Positions 1-8,929 of a stretch of DNA of 64,000 bases are shown in pieces (position 1 is the first letter of the stretch; each line of letters begins with the position of its first letter). Made by a program: the position numbers and the translations under genes. Under the pieces are notes generated by a model. The model did not search any database. It saw only the letters and a program-made list of their open reading frames with translations, and had not been told where the DNA came from. The stretch spans positions 310,001-374,000 of the forward strand of contig CANJKZ010000263.1 in the NCBI GenBank assembly GCA_947471745.1, in the 5' to 3' direction. Origin of the DNA: Closterium sp. Naga37s-1. Its lineage: Eukaryota > Streptophyta > Zygnematophyceae > Desmidiales > Closteriaceae.

Positions 1-2756
1 CAATGCATGTCGTGCTATCGTGGGAAACAAACGCGTCAACCATTTGGCGTGTCCTATTCTCGCACCACAGCACCGCTCCAACTTATTCATTCAGATATTG
101 CTGGACCGTTTTCATATGGAACAACCATTGGAGGCGCTCGCTACCTTCTCACCTTCATCGACGACTATTCCCGCCACATTACCGTGTATCTCCTACGTCA
201 TCATTCACTGGCATTTTGATGCTTCAAAGATTACATCACTCGGGTGCACAATATGCATTCCCCAAGGACCATCAATGTGTTTCGCTCCGATGGTGCCTTG
301 GAGTTCAATTTCGACGCCTTCACTTCATTCCTTAAAGCTCATTGCATCGCTCGACACCGCTCTACGCCGTACACACTCGATCAAAACGGAGTTGCTGAAC
401 GTGCCAATCGGACTATAGATGGCACACATGGACAAAGGATGGTGGGGTGACCCCGCTCTCACTGCTGCCTATCTCCAAAATCATGCCATTAGTCGGGGTG
501 GTTCAACTTCTAAGACTCCCATAGAACTATGGACCGGTGCACGTCCGGACGTATTACACCTCTACATCTTCGGTTCACCCGTTTCAGTCCTCATTCCTCC
601 GCAACGGTGCTCTAAGCTCGACGGCCGAAGCACGGCCGGCATCATGGTTGGGTATGGTCATCTTGACGGCACCAAAGCTTATCACAGCTATATCCCATCT
701 CAGCAGCGTGTCACACTTTCTCGTGATGTCATCTTCATGGAGCCCCCTTCGCCACCTTCCGATGACCCTCAAGAACCTCGATCGTCATCTCCACCACTCA
801 TATCATCCTCTCCGCCTCCTCCTCCACCACCTTCCCTCTCAGCCCCAACCTCCCCTCCCTCTCCTTCACCTCCCATGCCCTCTTCCACCACCCTCCTCCC
901 ACCATCTCCAAATCTGCCTGCACCAGCCACCTCCCCTCCTCCTCCTTTGTTTTCCAACCTTCCTCTGCCCTCGACGCCGCAAGACTTCCGCCTTCCATCC
1001 CTCTCCTCTCCTTCTGCTCGTCCTCCCCCTTGCATATCTATTTCTTTACCACCATCCCCTTCAGCTCCTTCCAATCCTTCACTTTTCTCACTGCTCAAGG
1101 TCTTACCCTCTCCTTCTGAACCCATTGACTTCACCTTCCTCCTCTTTCCAAGACCTCTGCTAGTGCCGCCCTTCATCATCATTATGAACCTCAAACCATT
1201 CATGAGGCCCGCACCGGCTTGGTGCTGCTGAATGGATCAAGGCTGCTGATGCGGAACTCGCTGCCCTGCATGCTAATGACACTTACAGCGTTATTCCTCG
1301 ACCACCCATGCGCAAGCCAATTCCATGCAAATGGATTTTCAAGGTCAAGGAGCATGCTGATGGTTCTATTGAACGCCGCAAGGCCTGCCTTGTTGTCAAA
1401 GGTTTCAAACAATGCGACGGTGTTGATTTCCATGACACTTTTGCCCCTACCGTTCGCTTCGCCACCCTCCGCCTCTTCCTCACCATTGCTGCCGCTTTCA
1501 ACCTGGAGGTCCATCAGCTAGACATTTCCAACGCCTTCCTCAACGGTACTCTTGATGAAATTCTCTACATGATGCAGCCTCCCGGTTATGAACTTTCGGC
1601 GGTCCATGGTGTTGAGCAAGTTTGTCTCTTGCACAAATCGTTGCACGGGTTGAAGCAAGCGCCCGCGGTGCTGGTACCGCAAACTTTGTGAAGAGCTTGC
1701 TGCCTTTCACCTTTTGCTGCCAGTGCGGACCCCGGCCTCATCATCGCTCCTCCTCAATCTCCTTATCGGCCTACAGCTGCATCTTTCTTCATGCTTCTCG
1801 TCTATGTTGACGACCTCATCATTCTTTCCTCCTCCTCTTCTCTTCTTTCCTCATTCAAGTGTGCCCTTTCATCTCGCTTCAAGCTTCGTAACCTCGGTCC
1901 TCTTTCCTACTACCTTGGCTTTCACATCACTCGTGATCGGACCTCCCGAACTCTCCACCTTCATCGATCCAAATTCATCACCTCCATCTTAGACACCTAC
2001 TCATTACTCCACTTGACCCTGCTGCCACCCCCATGGACACCAAGTTTCAGCCGTTCGTGACTTCTTCCCCACACTCCTCCTTTCCTTACACCTCGTTTGT
2101 CGGATCCATCATGTATGCCATGGTGGGTTCCCGTTCCGACCTCGCATAAAGTTCTGGAGTTCTTGCTCGTCACCTTCATGATTGGTCTATTCCTCACGTC
2201 TCGGCTGCCAAACGCGTTGCTCGCTACTTGAAAGGGGCTACCTTGCTCGGGCTTCTCTTTGGTGGCATTCCCAACGCCCTTGAACTTCATGGGTGGTGTG
2301 ACGCCTCTTGGGGACCGGAGGGAGAGCTCCGACGCTCCGTTACATGCTACTTGTTCTTCCTCGGTCCGTCAATTATCTCTTGGCAGTCCAAACGTCAAGC
2401 TGTCGTCGCTACCTCTTCATGTGAAGCTGGATATTATTCTCTGTGCGCCGCGGTGCATGAGGCATTATGGCTTTGATCTTTCCTTACGGCACTTGGACTT
2501 CCCCCGACCGGCCCCACTCGCATCTCGTGTGACAACAACAGTGCCATCATTCTGGCCAAGGACGATGGCATCTTTCATCTCAAGGCCAAGCACATCGACA
2601 TCAAGCACCATTTCATTCGTGATCATATTGCCGACCACTCTGTCACCCTTCACTATGTTCCTACTCAAGACCCTTTTCTTCGCATCCGTGGTCTTCTCGG
2701 TCTCACCCATGTCTCCGCTTGAAGGACCCTACTCCAGGGACATCCTTGAGGGGGGG
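1..2756 (+). mobile_element. Copia-0: Ty1/copia polyprotein remnant, 5' end outside the window
   Basis: The order is that of Ty1/copia pol. Integrase core comes first (about 7-450: LIHSDIAGPF, FIDDYSRHITVYL, then NGVAERANRTIDG). Integrase C-terminal sequence and a proline/serine-rich hinge follow (about 540-1,160). Reverse transcriptase lies at about 1,310-2,060 (KWIFKVKEHADG, LDISNAFLNGTL, and the catalytic LLVYVDDLIIL), then RNase H at about 2,220-2,700 (GWCDASWG, KHIDIKHHFIRDH). A G-rich polypurine tract ends at 2,756, directly before an LTR starting TGTTG. Gag and protease would lie left of the window. The copy is broken, with at least five interruptions, and is a fossil. It is not closely similar to the other copia copies here. 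Confidence 0.93.
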
Positions 2757-3230
2757 TGTTGTGCAGCAAGTATGTCCCAGATGGTAGATTCTCACCTTTG
2801 GTCTTAGAGGTCGTGGGTTCAATTCTCAGCAGCTGCACCTTCCCTTCTCCTTATTCTCCACATTACATGTCCACACTCCACCACACTCCACCATAGTGAA
2901 GTGTGGTCACAGTTGGCATTGCCACCTGTCCACTAATCCCACACTCACCTTGCTGGCCTCTATGGTGTGCCATATGCTGTTATGTCGGCTGTTGTTCCAG
3001 CTTGGCCCACATGTGCAACATGAGGCCTCACTTGCTAGCTTGGCAAGGTTGGCTAGCCTTGCCCTCAGCATTGAGGTGCTGCAGCTAGCCTCAATAATTC
3101 AGCCACATATATGTTGCTTCCCACTTCACTATGAATCATTTTTGGACAAGGACCTTGCTCTAGTCTTTAAGACTTGTACCATTTTCTTGCTAAGGATATT
3201 TCTTCTTCCTATCGTGCCCTAAGTTCACCG
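2757..3230 (+). repeat. 3' LTR of Copia-0 (right edge approximate)
   Basis: The LTR begins with TGTTGTGCAGC directly after the polypurine tract. The right edge cannot be fixed because the partner LTR is outside the window; sequence character changes near 3,230, before the minisatellite. At about 2,806-2,830 it contains GGTCGTGGGTTCAATTCTC, which resembles the T-arm and B-box of a tRNA gene. It may be a tRNA-derived piece or chance. Confidence 0.6.
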
Positions 3231-3245
3231 ATCTATTTTCTTTAG

Positions 3246-3448
3246 AAGGCACGGGTAGGGAGAAGGCACGGGTAGGGAGAAGGCATGGGTACGGAGAAGG
3301 CACGGGTAGGGAGAAGGCACGGGTAGGAGAAGGCGCGGGTAGGGAGAAGGCACGGGTAGGGAGAAGGCACGAGTAGGGAGAAGGCACGGGTTGGGAGAAG
3401 GCACGGGTAGGGAGAAGGCACGGGTAGGGAGAAGGTATGGGTGGGGAG
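3246..3448. repeat. 17-bp minisatellite, 12 units
   Basis: Twelve head-to-tail copies of AAGGCACGGGTAGGGAG; one copy is 16 bp and a few carry single substitutions. It lies between the Copia-0 LTR and the 3' end of the helicase gene. Because 17 is not a multiple of three, the array cycles through all frames and is open in all three minus-strand frames, so long open frames across it mean nothing. The next 280 bp (3,449-3,729) show no recognisable gene. Confidence 0.95.
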
Positions 3449-3729
3449 AAGGCAACAGCACGAAACAGTCCATGACAGGAGTCGGGCAAAGGGCGGCCAG
3501 TATGCAAGGGCAAAAGACAGGCACGGAAAGGTGAGAAGAAGGAAGGCACAGATGTGAGACAGGAAAGGGTGTGAAAAGAGAAAAGCTGGCATATAGCTTG
3601 CCTTGTGCGAACGAACCCATGCAGGTGCGGAAGCTGAACCCACCAGCAGAAGATCGAAGAGCGCTTCAGCGCCCTGAAGAAGGGGACGTTCGAGGCAAAC
3701 CGAACAGGTGTTCGTTTTTTTGCTCATCC

Positions 3730-3898
3730 CTAGCCGCAGGGGAGTGTCACCTCCCGGATGGTGACCATGCACGGCCCACAGAGCTCGCCACAATGCTTGG
3801 GGCACGTGTGCTGGTGTGAGCACTCGTCCAGCGGGCGGATGCGGTTGCACTCCTTGGCACAAAACGTGGTGGCGTGTGCCCTGTCGTCCGCATGGCAC
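3730..3898 (-). CDS. ZNFX1: ZNFX1-like gene, last visible exon: NF-X1-type zinc finger
   Basis: The exon follows an acceptor ending in CCCACAG. With the preceding exon it gives CPRGCH, then FCAKECNRIRPLDECSHQH, TCPKHCGELCGPC and EVTLPCG before a TAG at 3,730-3,732. The Cys/His spacing is that of NF-X1-type fingers, which bind zinc and in this family follow the helicase. The phase joins the upstream exon exactly (GG plus G making a Gly codon). Family members normally continue after LPCG with a histidine and further fingers. Here the frame stops inside that motif and I see no GT donor before the stop, so the C terminus is either truncated or lost. Left of it lie a minisatellite and a copia LTR, consistent with loss of the true 3' end. 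Confidence 0.78.
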
Positions 3899-4243
3899 CT
3901 GTGGGTGAGGATTAACGACAGAGTGGTTTGCTGTGATTCTTGTACAACACTTGTACCGGTGTGGCCTGGTCACTCCTTCAGAAGCCAGATTCTGTCTGTT
4001 GCGCTTGCTGGGGCAGACCACATCACTGTGTGTCGTGTCATCGGCATGGCGCCTGTTTGGGCTAAGAAAGGCCGACAAGAACCTTTGCAGCATTTGCTTC
4101 CCCTTAGAGGGCAAACATAGGGAAAACTAATCTTAACAACATGAAGAGAGGATGCAACACGAGGGCAAAGGGACTTGAAGAGCAATGAAAATAGTGATGC
4201 TAATACAAAGACAAGGCATTAGAGCTCATGGCTTGATTCTGAC

Positions 4244-4481
4244 CCGCGGGGGCAGGTGTGGCCGCAGGGACTGAGTCGAAAGTTACACATCTGAGAGCAC
4301 CCGCCCTCGCTGGCCTTCTCCTTGAACTCGCCCGCGCTGTGGATGTGTGTCACCGTGTCAGGGTGGCTCGCACAGCGCAGCAGGATGAACCTCTCAACGC
4401 GCCCCTTGCTGTCCAGCATGCCCATGATGCGCGGCCACAGGGAGGACCTGGAGGTGGCTGCCCGCATGCTGCTGGCGCCGC
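4244..4481 (-). CDS. ZNFX1: ZNFX1-like gene exon: helicase end to first zinc finger
   Basis: Acceptor CAG is at 4,482-4,484 and donor GTCAGA just after 4,244. The exon encodes RSSLWPRIMGMLDSKG, then FILLRCASHPDTVTHI, GEFKEKASEGGCSQMC and FRLSPCGHTCP. This is the segment after the helicase core in ZNFX1-type proteins: the end of the last helicase motif (with IIG from the previous exon), a short connector, then the first GGC-x3-C-x4-CGH-C zinc-binding unit. Phase 1 in and phase 2 out agree with both neighbours. The intron to its left (3,899-4,243) has no other feature. The intron to its right (4,482-4,829) contains the 26-bp splice-donor array. Confidence 0.85.
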
Positions 4482-4684
4482 CTGCTCTCGGATAGTGGAT
4501 ACACCGGAAAAAGGGACAAGCAAGGAAGTAGATTGTAAGTTTGCGCAGTGAATGTGTGTCACCATGTCAGCATATGTGAACAACCCTCGCCCAGTGCATG
4601 AAGAGATCTAATTTTCCCTGCTCAGCACCATGTCTATCTTTTCTTGGAAAATGTCGCCCTCATGGTGATTTGCAGCCACAATAC

Positions 4685-4849
4685 ATGCCGTGCACTTACC
4701 GATGATGTGCATGCCGTGCACTTACTGATGATGTACATGCCGTGCACTTACCGATGATGTACATGCCGTGTACTTACCGATGATGTACATGCGGTGCACT
4801 TACCGATGATGTACATGCCGTGCACTTACCGATGATGTACATGCCGTGC
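4685..4849. repeat. 26-bp tandem array that repeats an exon end and splice donor
   Basis: Six full 26-bp copies (4,685-4,840) and a partial seventh (4,841-4,849). On the minus strand each unit reads TACATCATCG followed by GTAAGTGCACGGCATG, that is, the last ten bases of the helicase exon (encoding YII plus one base) joined to its intron start. The exon boundary used in the model (4,830) sits in the copy nearest the exon. The other copies form an intronic ladder of near-identical donors; one carries AGTAAGT and one has a single-base change upstream of the donor. The period is not a multiple of three. Confidence 0.93.
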
Positions 4850-4966
4850 TTGGCGCGGGAGAACAACACGTTGGTGCGGTTGGGGCTCTTGAGGAACCCG
4901 ATGTCACCGTCTGGCTTGTGGCACACGAGCGAGATGATGATCACCGTGCTCTCCTCGCCCTGGAAG
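4830..4966 (-). CDS. ZNFX1: ZNFX1-like gene exon: helicase motifs V and VI
   Basis: Acceptor GTGTGCAG ends at 4,967; donor GTAAGT follows 4,830. With the two bases of the upstream exon it gives VDDFQGEES, then IIISLVCH, GDIGFL, and NVLFSRAKHGMYIIG. These are the canonical superfamily 1 motifs V (V-D-x-[FY]-Q-G-E-E) and VI (N-V-x-x-S-R-A-[KR]-x-G), which contact ATP and nucleic acid in UPF1-like helicases. All key residues are present (QGEE and the SRA arginine). Length is 137 nt, phase 2 in and phase 1 out, matching the flanking exons. Six alternative donors lie within 150 bp downstream in the intronic array. Confidence 0.92.
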
Positions 4967-5144
4967 CTGCACACTCATCAACAGAAATGAGCGGAAAATC
5001 ATTCTCACTCATTCATTCTCTGCCCGAACCACACGCAACAAACCACGCGCTATAAGATGAGCAGGCTATATGATAACCAGACTATCAATATTCTGATTGA
5101 CCAAGCCAAACAGAAGCTTTCTCCTTTCCACTGGCCAAACATAC

Positions 5145-5549
5145 TCGTCAACAGTAGCCAGCCGCACTGCATCCTTCAGATTCGGCGCAGCCACCCCAGG
5201 ACCCCCAGTCTCCCCCGCAGCCACTCCCCCGCCAGCTCCACCTCCCCGGGTACCCGCCTGCTCCGCTGCCTTCTCCACCTCCTCAGCATCGCCCTCCCCC
5301 AGGCGCACATCTACCACCTGAGAAAGCGCCTGGCGCAGCTTGAGCAGCTGACCCACATAGGGCGTGAGGATGGTGATCTCCCCTCCCGTGTACCCCTGCT
5401 GCAGCAGGTACGTGGCCAGCCCCACCACCATGGCTGCCTCGCCCACGTTCGACTTTGACTTGCCTCCCCCCAGGTTGTCCCGGCCGCTCTCAGGGCTGTC
5501 GTGGTCCCAGAAGTGCAGATTCACCGCCATTCCCCGCATGTCCGGGTAC
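5145..5549 (-). CDS. ZNFX1: ZNFX1-like gene exon: helicase RecA-2 domain
   Basis: The acceptor CTAACCCAG precedes 5,549; the donor GA-GTATGT follows 5,145. It encodes YPDMRGMAVNLHFWDHD, then SKSNVGEAAMVVGLATYLL, QQGYTGGEITILTPYVGQL and, after an insertion, NLKDAVRLATVD. The first block and the ITILTPYVGQL block match the second RecA-like domain of ZNFX1/UPF1 helicases (motif IV region). Between RLGEGDAEE and NLKDAV there is a Gly/Ala/Pro-rich insert of roughly 40 residues not expected in the family, fitting the GC-rich low complexity of the region. The exon is 405 nt; both phases agree with the neighbours. The 5' splice site gives a perfect Asp codon at the VDDFQGEE junction. Confidence 0.92.
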
Positions 5550-5810
5550 CTGGGTTAGGGGTAGGAGGGATGGATGCATGGACTAATGGTTGTATGAATG
5601 TGGGTGGAGGAAGCACCGTGCCACGCACGTGCTGCTGTGAGGAAAGAGGAATTACGCTACATTGCAGCAAGGGGCATAAGGTCCCTCAGTTGGCAGACGG
5701 TGTAGCAGATGGAGTAGACGGTGAGGCGAATCAATCCAATCATATCAGTGACGTGGGAGTTGTAGTGACAACACATACATCAGTAGCACCTCCGCATGCA
5801 TGCTACATAC

Positions 5811-6012
5811 CCTTGCACGAATGGGTGGTCCCTCAGGTCGGGGTAGACGCTGTGGCAAATCAGATCCGCGATTTCCGGACGCATGTGGCGCTGGGTGGCG
5901 AGCGTGTACACGGGGATGCGCTTGGAGAGCGCGAGGCGCTCAAAGAGAGAGACCTCCAGGTCGAAGCCCCTGTTTGAATCCTTGCTGAGGTCGTGCACCT
6001 CCACGTGGTCGC
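5811..6012 (-). CDS. ZNFX1: ZNFX1-like gene exon: GDH motif to helicase motif IIIa/IV
   Basis: Acceptor GGTAG ends at 6,013; donor GTATGT follows 5,811. Joined to the previous exon it gives VIPIGDH, then VEVHDLSKDSNRGFDLEVS, LFERLALSKRIPVYTLATQ and RHMRPEIADLICHSVYPDL, RDHPFVQG. LEVSLFERL and QxRMxPEIADL are hallmark sequences of ZNFX1-like helicases. The odd point is that GDH is normally followed by x-QLRP before the EVHDL-like stretch; here GDH runs straight into VEVHDL, so about six residues of the motif that senses ATP are not in the predicted mRNA. Sequences encoding QLRPK exist in the neighbouring intron (6,113-6,140 and 6,205-6,245), but no in-phase splice join was found. Confidence 0.9.
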
Positions 6013-6447
6013 CTACCGTGTTTCAGTGGAGATCAGTAGAGGCAAAGGGACGGGGAATTCATGAATAGTTTGAGCGACCAACAAGGAAGTCTTTGCATAG
6101 CTATTTCACGGTCACCCTCAGCTTGGGGCGCAGCTGCCTGTGGTGGCATGTCATCCATTTCCACACAAAGATTCAGAAGAGAATGTAACACCATAAGCCC
6201 CGTCCTCAGCTCACACACCTCCACCTTTGGACGCAGCTGCAGGTGGAGGCGTGTTGCTGCGAGCACACTGCTACCAAGGGAAGAGGCTGTGCAACCACAA
6301 CTATGACACAATTGACCACACCAGCAGCCCAAGGCATACCTATGAGAATACCTTGCTCGGTGTGCGGGATGAGGGAGGCGAGGGTGTGGGCTTTCCACAC
6401 CTCAGTGGCCTCCTGGCATACAACTCCAACCCCAACAACCCTCATAC
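6013..6447 (-). other. ZNFX1: Intron of the ZNFX1-like gene holding decayed copies of its own exon sequence
   Basis: This intron carries diverged copies of nearby exon sequence, all on the minus strand. At about 6,340-6,405 a copy of the preceding exon end reads EVWKAHTLASLIPH then ILIG and GTATG, matching EVLEAHILTSLTSQ, VIPIG and GTATG of the real exon. At 6,205-6,245 it reads HLQLRPKVEV, a version of the GDH-to-EVHDL stretch. At 6,113-6,140 a QLRPK-like piece follows an acceptor-like CCACAG. They look like remnants of an ancient internal tandem duplication. Confidence 0.7.
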
Positions 6448-6647
6448 CTATGGGAATGACGTGCTGGGTCTGCGAAGTGAGCGACGTGAGGATGTGCGCC
6501 TCCAGCACCTCAGCGGCCTCCTCCACAATGATCATGCGCGGGCTGAACATTGAGATGAGGCGCTGCATCTTGGCCACCCCGGACGTGGTCATGCCCACAA
6601 CCTGCGCCCTCCTCAGCACCTGCAGATCCTCCACCTGCTGTAGCTCA
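6448..6647 (-). CDS. ZNFX1: ZNFX1-like gene exon: Walker B (motif II)
   Basis: Acceptor GCGCAG precedes 6,647; donor GTATGAG follows 6,448. It encodes SELQQVEDLQVLRRAQVVG, MTTSGVAKMQRL, MIIVEEAAEVLEAHILTSL and QHVIPIG. The block matches the ZNFX1 order: LRxAxVxGMTTxGxAK, then the EEAAEVLEAH Walker B / motif II that coordinates magnesium, then the start of the GDH motif. The acidic pair is present. Length is 200 nt with phase 2 in and phase 1 out. The start was chosen because it gives the ELxxQEDLxxLR block in phase with the preceding exon. A diverged copy of the acceptor region lies in the upstream intron near 6,770-6,815. Confidence 0.9.
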
Positions 6648-7120
6648 CTGCGCTCCCTCACCTTCCTTCACGTTTACTCACATGCACATGCAAGCCACAT
6701 GCAAACCAGGGAACACACGTGACCGAGCCAGAACATTGCATTGATGCCATTTTTGAAACGTGCACGTTTTCCACCTGCTTCAGCTCGCTGCAATCCCCCA
6801 CCTTCCTGAAAGCTTGCACGTGCCATAAACACACACACGCGCGCACATACCACCTCGTCCGCCCACCTCTACCACCTACATTCAACACGAGCACCACCGC
6901 CAGCACCACCGCCAGCACCACCGCCACCAGCACACACTCTTCGAGTGATTCTCCACCTCTTCCTCGATAACAACAGTGGCGGTGGCGGTGGCAGTGGCGC
7001 GCACCGCCTCCATCCGGAACCCACATTCATCAAAATAGGCGTGCCAATGCGATCACCACCACCAGAGCACCCTTCACACCGCCAGCACCGCAATTCACAC
7101 CACACCAGCACGGGCCATAC
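6648..7120 (-). other. ZNFX1: Intron of the ZNFX1-like gene with a duplicated acceptor region
   Basis: About 470 bp between two firm exons. On the minus strand near 6,770-6,815 it reads CAGCGAGCTGAAGCAGGTGG, a diverged copy of the true exon start CAGTGAGCTACAGCAGGTGG together with the sequence upstream of it. The rest is CACCGC-type low complexity and CA-rich sequence. No other gene is seen. Confidence 0.6.
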
Positions 7121-7254
7121 CTGGCATACTTGTCCACCTCAGCCTCAATGGCAGCAGCAGCGGTGGCGCGCACCTCCCCCACCCACACCTCCACCAGCTT
7201 CCTCCTCTCCCGCCCGCTCGTTGCCCACGGGTCCGCCAATCCCAGCAGCTCCCC
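7121..7254 (-). CDS. ZNFX1: ZNFX1-like gene exon: linker before Walker B (start tentative)
   Basis: The donor AG-GTATGG after 7,121 is firm and in phase with the next exon. The frame encodes GELLGLADPWATSGRERRK, LVEVWVGEVRATAAAAIEA and EVDKYA. A tryptophan-containing x-W-x-L-x-x-x-x-R-x-x-L-x-x-x-W pattern at this point is typical of ZNFX1-like helicases just before the LRxAxVxGMTT block. The start at 7,254 follows CCGCAG, but the sequence before it is purine-rich and makes a weak polypyrimidine tract, so the true acceptor may differ. Upstream lies a GAG/CTC microsatellite (about 7,285-7,345) open in another frame. Confidence 0.62.
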
Positions 7255-8000
7255 CTGCGGTCACTCGTCTCATCCACCTCAACTCCCACCCACTCCTCCT
7301 CCTCTTCCTCCTCCTCCTCCGCCTCCTCCTCCTCATCTTCCCCCATGCTCCCGTGCGCCTGTCTGCTGCCTTCATTCCCCCTGATACCTTCGTTCCCCAC
7401 GCTGCCTTGGTTTCTCCAGCTGTCAGCACCACCACGGGTTCATCAGTGCGTGGGCCTCGGCCGCTGTTGTGAACGCTCAAGTCATCAAATGCATGTGAGA
7501 GCTCGTCTTCCACACCCAGCACTGCTCCTCCTGCCCCTCCTGCCCCTCTTCCCCCTCTCTCTCCCATCCCTCCCCTTGAGGCTGAAAGGCCTCGCTTCCA
7601 TCGGATCCAGTTGCTCTGACCCACTTGCTGGTGAAAGAACCGCAAGGGGTCCAAAGAAACGAGCAGAGGTGGGAAGGAAAGGAACCCCCAGGGGATGTTT
7701 TATGTTTTGACATGTCCGCTTGTCTCACCTATAGCCATACCCAGATCAAGAGTCGGCAGTCAAACCGAAGGACTTCATGGCGATTTTGAGGCAATTGTTG
7801 CCACATGAGCAGAATAGAACGGTGATGAAGGCCACAAGTGGGAGGCTCTGTTTCATGGAAAGAGAAATTGACGGAAGAGAAACTTAAACGACAACCAGGT
7901 CATCCCAGACAGAGGTGATTTGCAACCGCTCCCATCCTCGCATCATTGATCGCCACACAGGGTTCCACCTCCGCCCCGCCATCACCACCCATCCACGCAC

Positions 8001-8206
8001 CTGAAACCCGTCTCTGTCTGCTGTGGCGGTGGGGTGCAGCGCGTGGAAGAAAACAGGGTGGTTGGCCATGAGGTGGGCCGCGATGGAGCGCCACGTGACA
8101 GCCGCTGTGTTGCTGCTGTTCTGCTGCAAAGCGTCGCTGTACGTGCCTATCACGTCCTCCACCTCGCCCAGCTTGTTGTGCACCTCGTAGGTCGAGTGCC
8201 GATATG
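8001..8206 (-). CDS. ZNFX1: ZNFX1-like gene exon: conserved pre-helicase insert
   Basis: The acceptor GTGAGCAG precedes 8,206 and the donor CAG-GTGCGT follows 8,001. It encodes YRHSTYEVHNKLGEVEDV, IGTYSDALQQNSSNTAAV, TWRSIAAHLMANHPVFFH and ALHP-to-DRDGFQ. The TW-x3-x3-L-x3-xP and D-x-DGF endings resemble the segment that lies between the Walker A and Walker B halves in ZNFX1-like proteins. The frame is open and ends in phase 0. The downstream region 7,255-8,000 likely contains one more exon not resolved here. Between 8,210 and 8,573 short minus-strand runs such as LLQCGHSNVLEAM start right after a TGTGCAG acceptor at 8,567-8,573, but their family match is unclear. Confidence 0.65.
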
Positions 8207-8573
8207 CTGCTCACGCACGCGCACGCACACACAACACAAAAATACTGGCATACACATACGAGCCCATATCTAGCAAGTACCGAGCGAAAGGCTTCAGTTT
8301 TAAGGCGTTCCGAAGCTCGAAGGGACATGACTCCAACTCGCCTAGCATAATGTGCATCTCGGCTGTTCACAAGCACGAGACCCAGGGACATCTGCAGGTC
8401 TATGTGGCAGCTGCTGGTGGTGCCTTGGGGCAAAGGGAGTGATGCTCAGGGGGGATGCAACGCTGTAGGTGCTGAGAAGATGAAGGTTTGAGCAAGGAGA
8501 GGTGCAATGGACTGGACTACAGCCCACCATTGCCTCGAGCACATTGCTATGCCCGCACTGCAGCAACTGCACA

Positions 8574-8703
8574 TGTTAGAATCAACAAGAGTGATTGAAC
8601 TAGGAAAGAGTTGGGTACATGTAGGAAACCCTAAACTTATTTGACCCCATAATGACTACCCCACTACAGCCTAAACAAACTGTAGCAGATATAACGTTTG
8701 ACA
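8574..8703 (-). repeat. 3' LTR of Copia-1
   Basis: 130 bp, TG...CA. It contains the block CTACAGCCTAAACAAACTG, whose relatives occur in the LTRs of Copia-2 and Copia-F (reverse complement AGGCTGTAGTGGGGTAG), so the three belong to one lineage. Confidence 0.95.
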
Positions 8704-8929
8704 CACCCCCATAGGCAAAGTGGGGGAGAGCAAGGGGTCACAAGACCAGTCAGGAGAGGCAAAGCAAGCTCAGGGTGGATCACAACGTCACCACACACTC
8801 TGAGCACAAGCAAAGAGCCACAAGGCCAGTTCACATGCAGAGGCATATATGCAACACAAACAACACAGTGATCTCTACCTAGCAAAGCAAGCATGCAGGT
8901 ATATATATAGATCACAGTACAAGCAAAGC

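Larger units (their letters stand above)
3730..8573 (-). pseudogene. ZNFX1: ZNFX1-like superfamily 1 RNA helicase / NF-X1 zinc-finger gene, 3' part, separated from its 5' part by retroelements
   Basis: Read on the minus strand, exons spell the C-terminal half of a UPF1-like helicase followed by NF-X1-type zinc fingers, the architecture of ZNFX1, an RNA-binding helicase linked to RNA silencing and antiviral defence in animals. Exon order is 8,001-8,206, 7,121-7,254, 6,448-6,647, 5,811-6,012, 5,145-5,549, 4,830-4,966, 4,244-4,481 and 3,730-3,898. Intron phases match across every junction from 7,121 downward, and all use GT-AG. Two regions probably hold further exons that I could not fix: 7,255-7,660 (an acidic, low-complexity stretch, plus a minus-strand run NWIRWKRG near 7,610) and 8,210-8,573. 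The Walker A half of the helicase is not seen. The gene's 5' side is taken by Copia-1, and the zinc-finger region ends early, so this copy is probably non-functional or unusually spliced. The family call is firm; the functional state is inference. Confidence 0.82.

Noticed and set aside
3246-3448. CRISPR-like array
   Set aside because: Units are contiguous with no unique spacers and the setting is eukaryotic, so it is a minisatellite.
3242-4114. 290-codon minus-strand frame across the 17-bp array
   Set aside because: It passes through the array and is out of frame with the zinc-finger exon that has splice-site support.
8342-8433. HHQQLP run as the helicase GDHxQLRP motif
   Set aside because: It lies upstream of the Walker B exon in gene order and in a frame without support, so the resemblance is probably chance.
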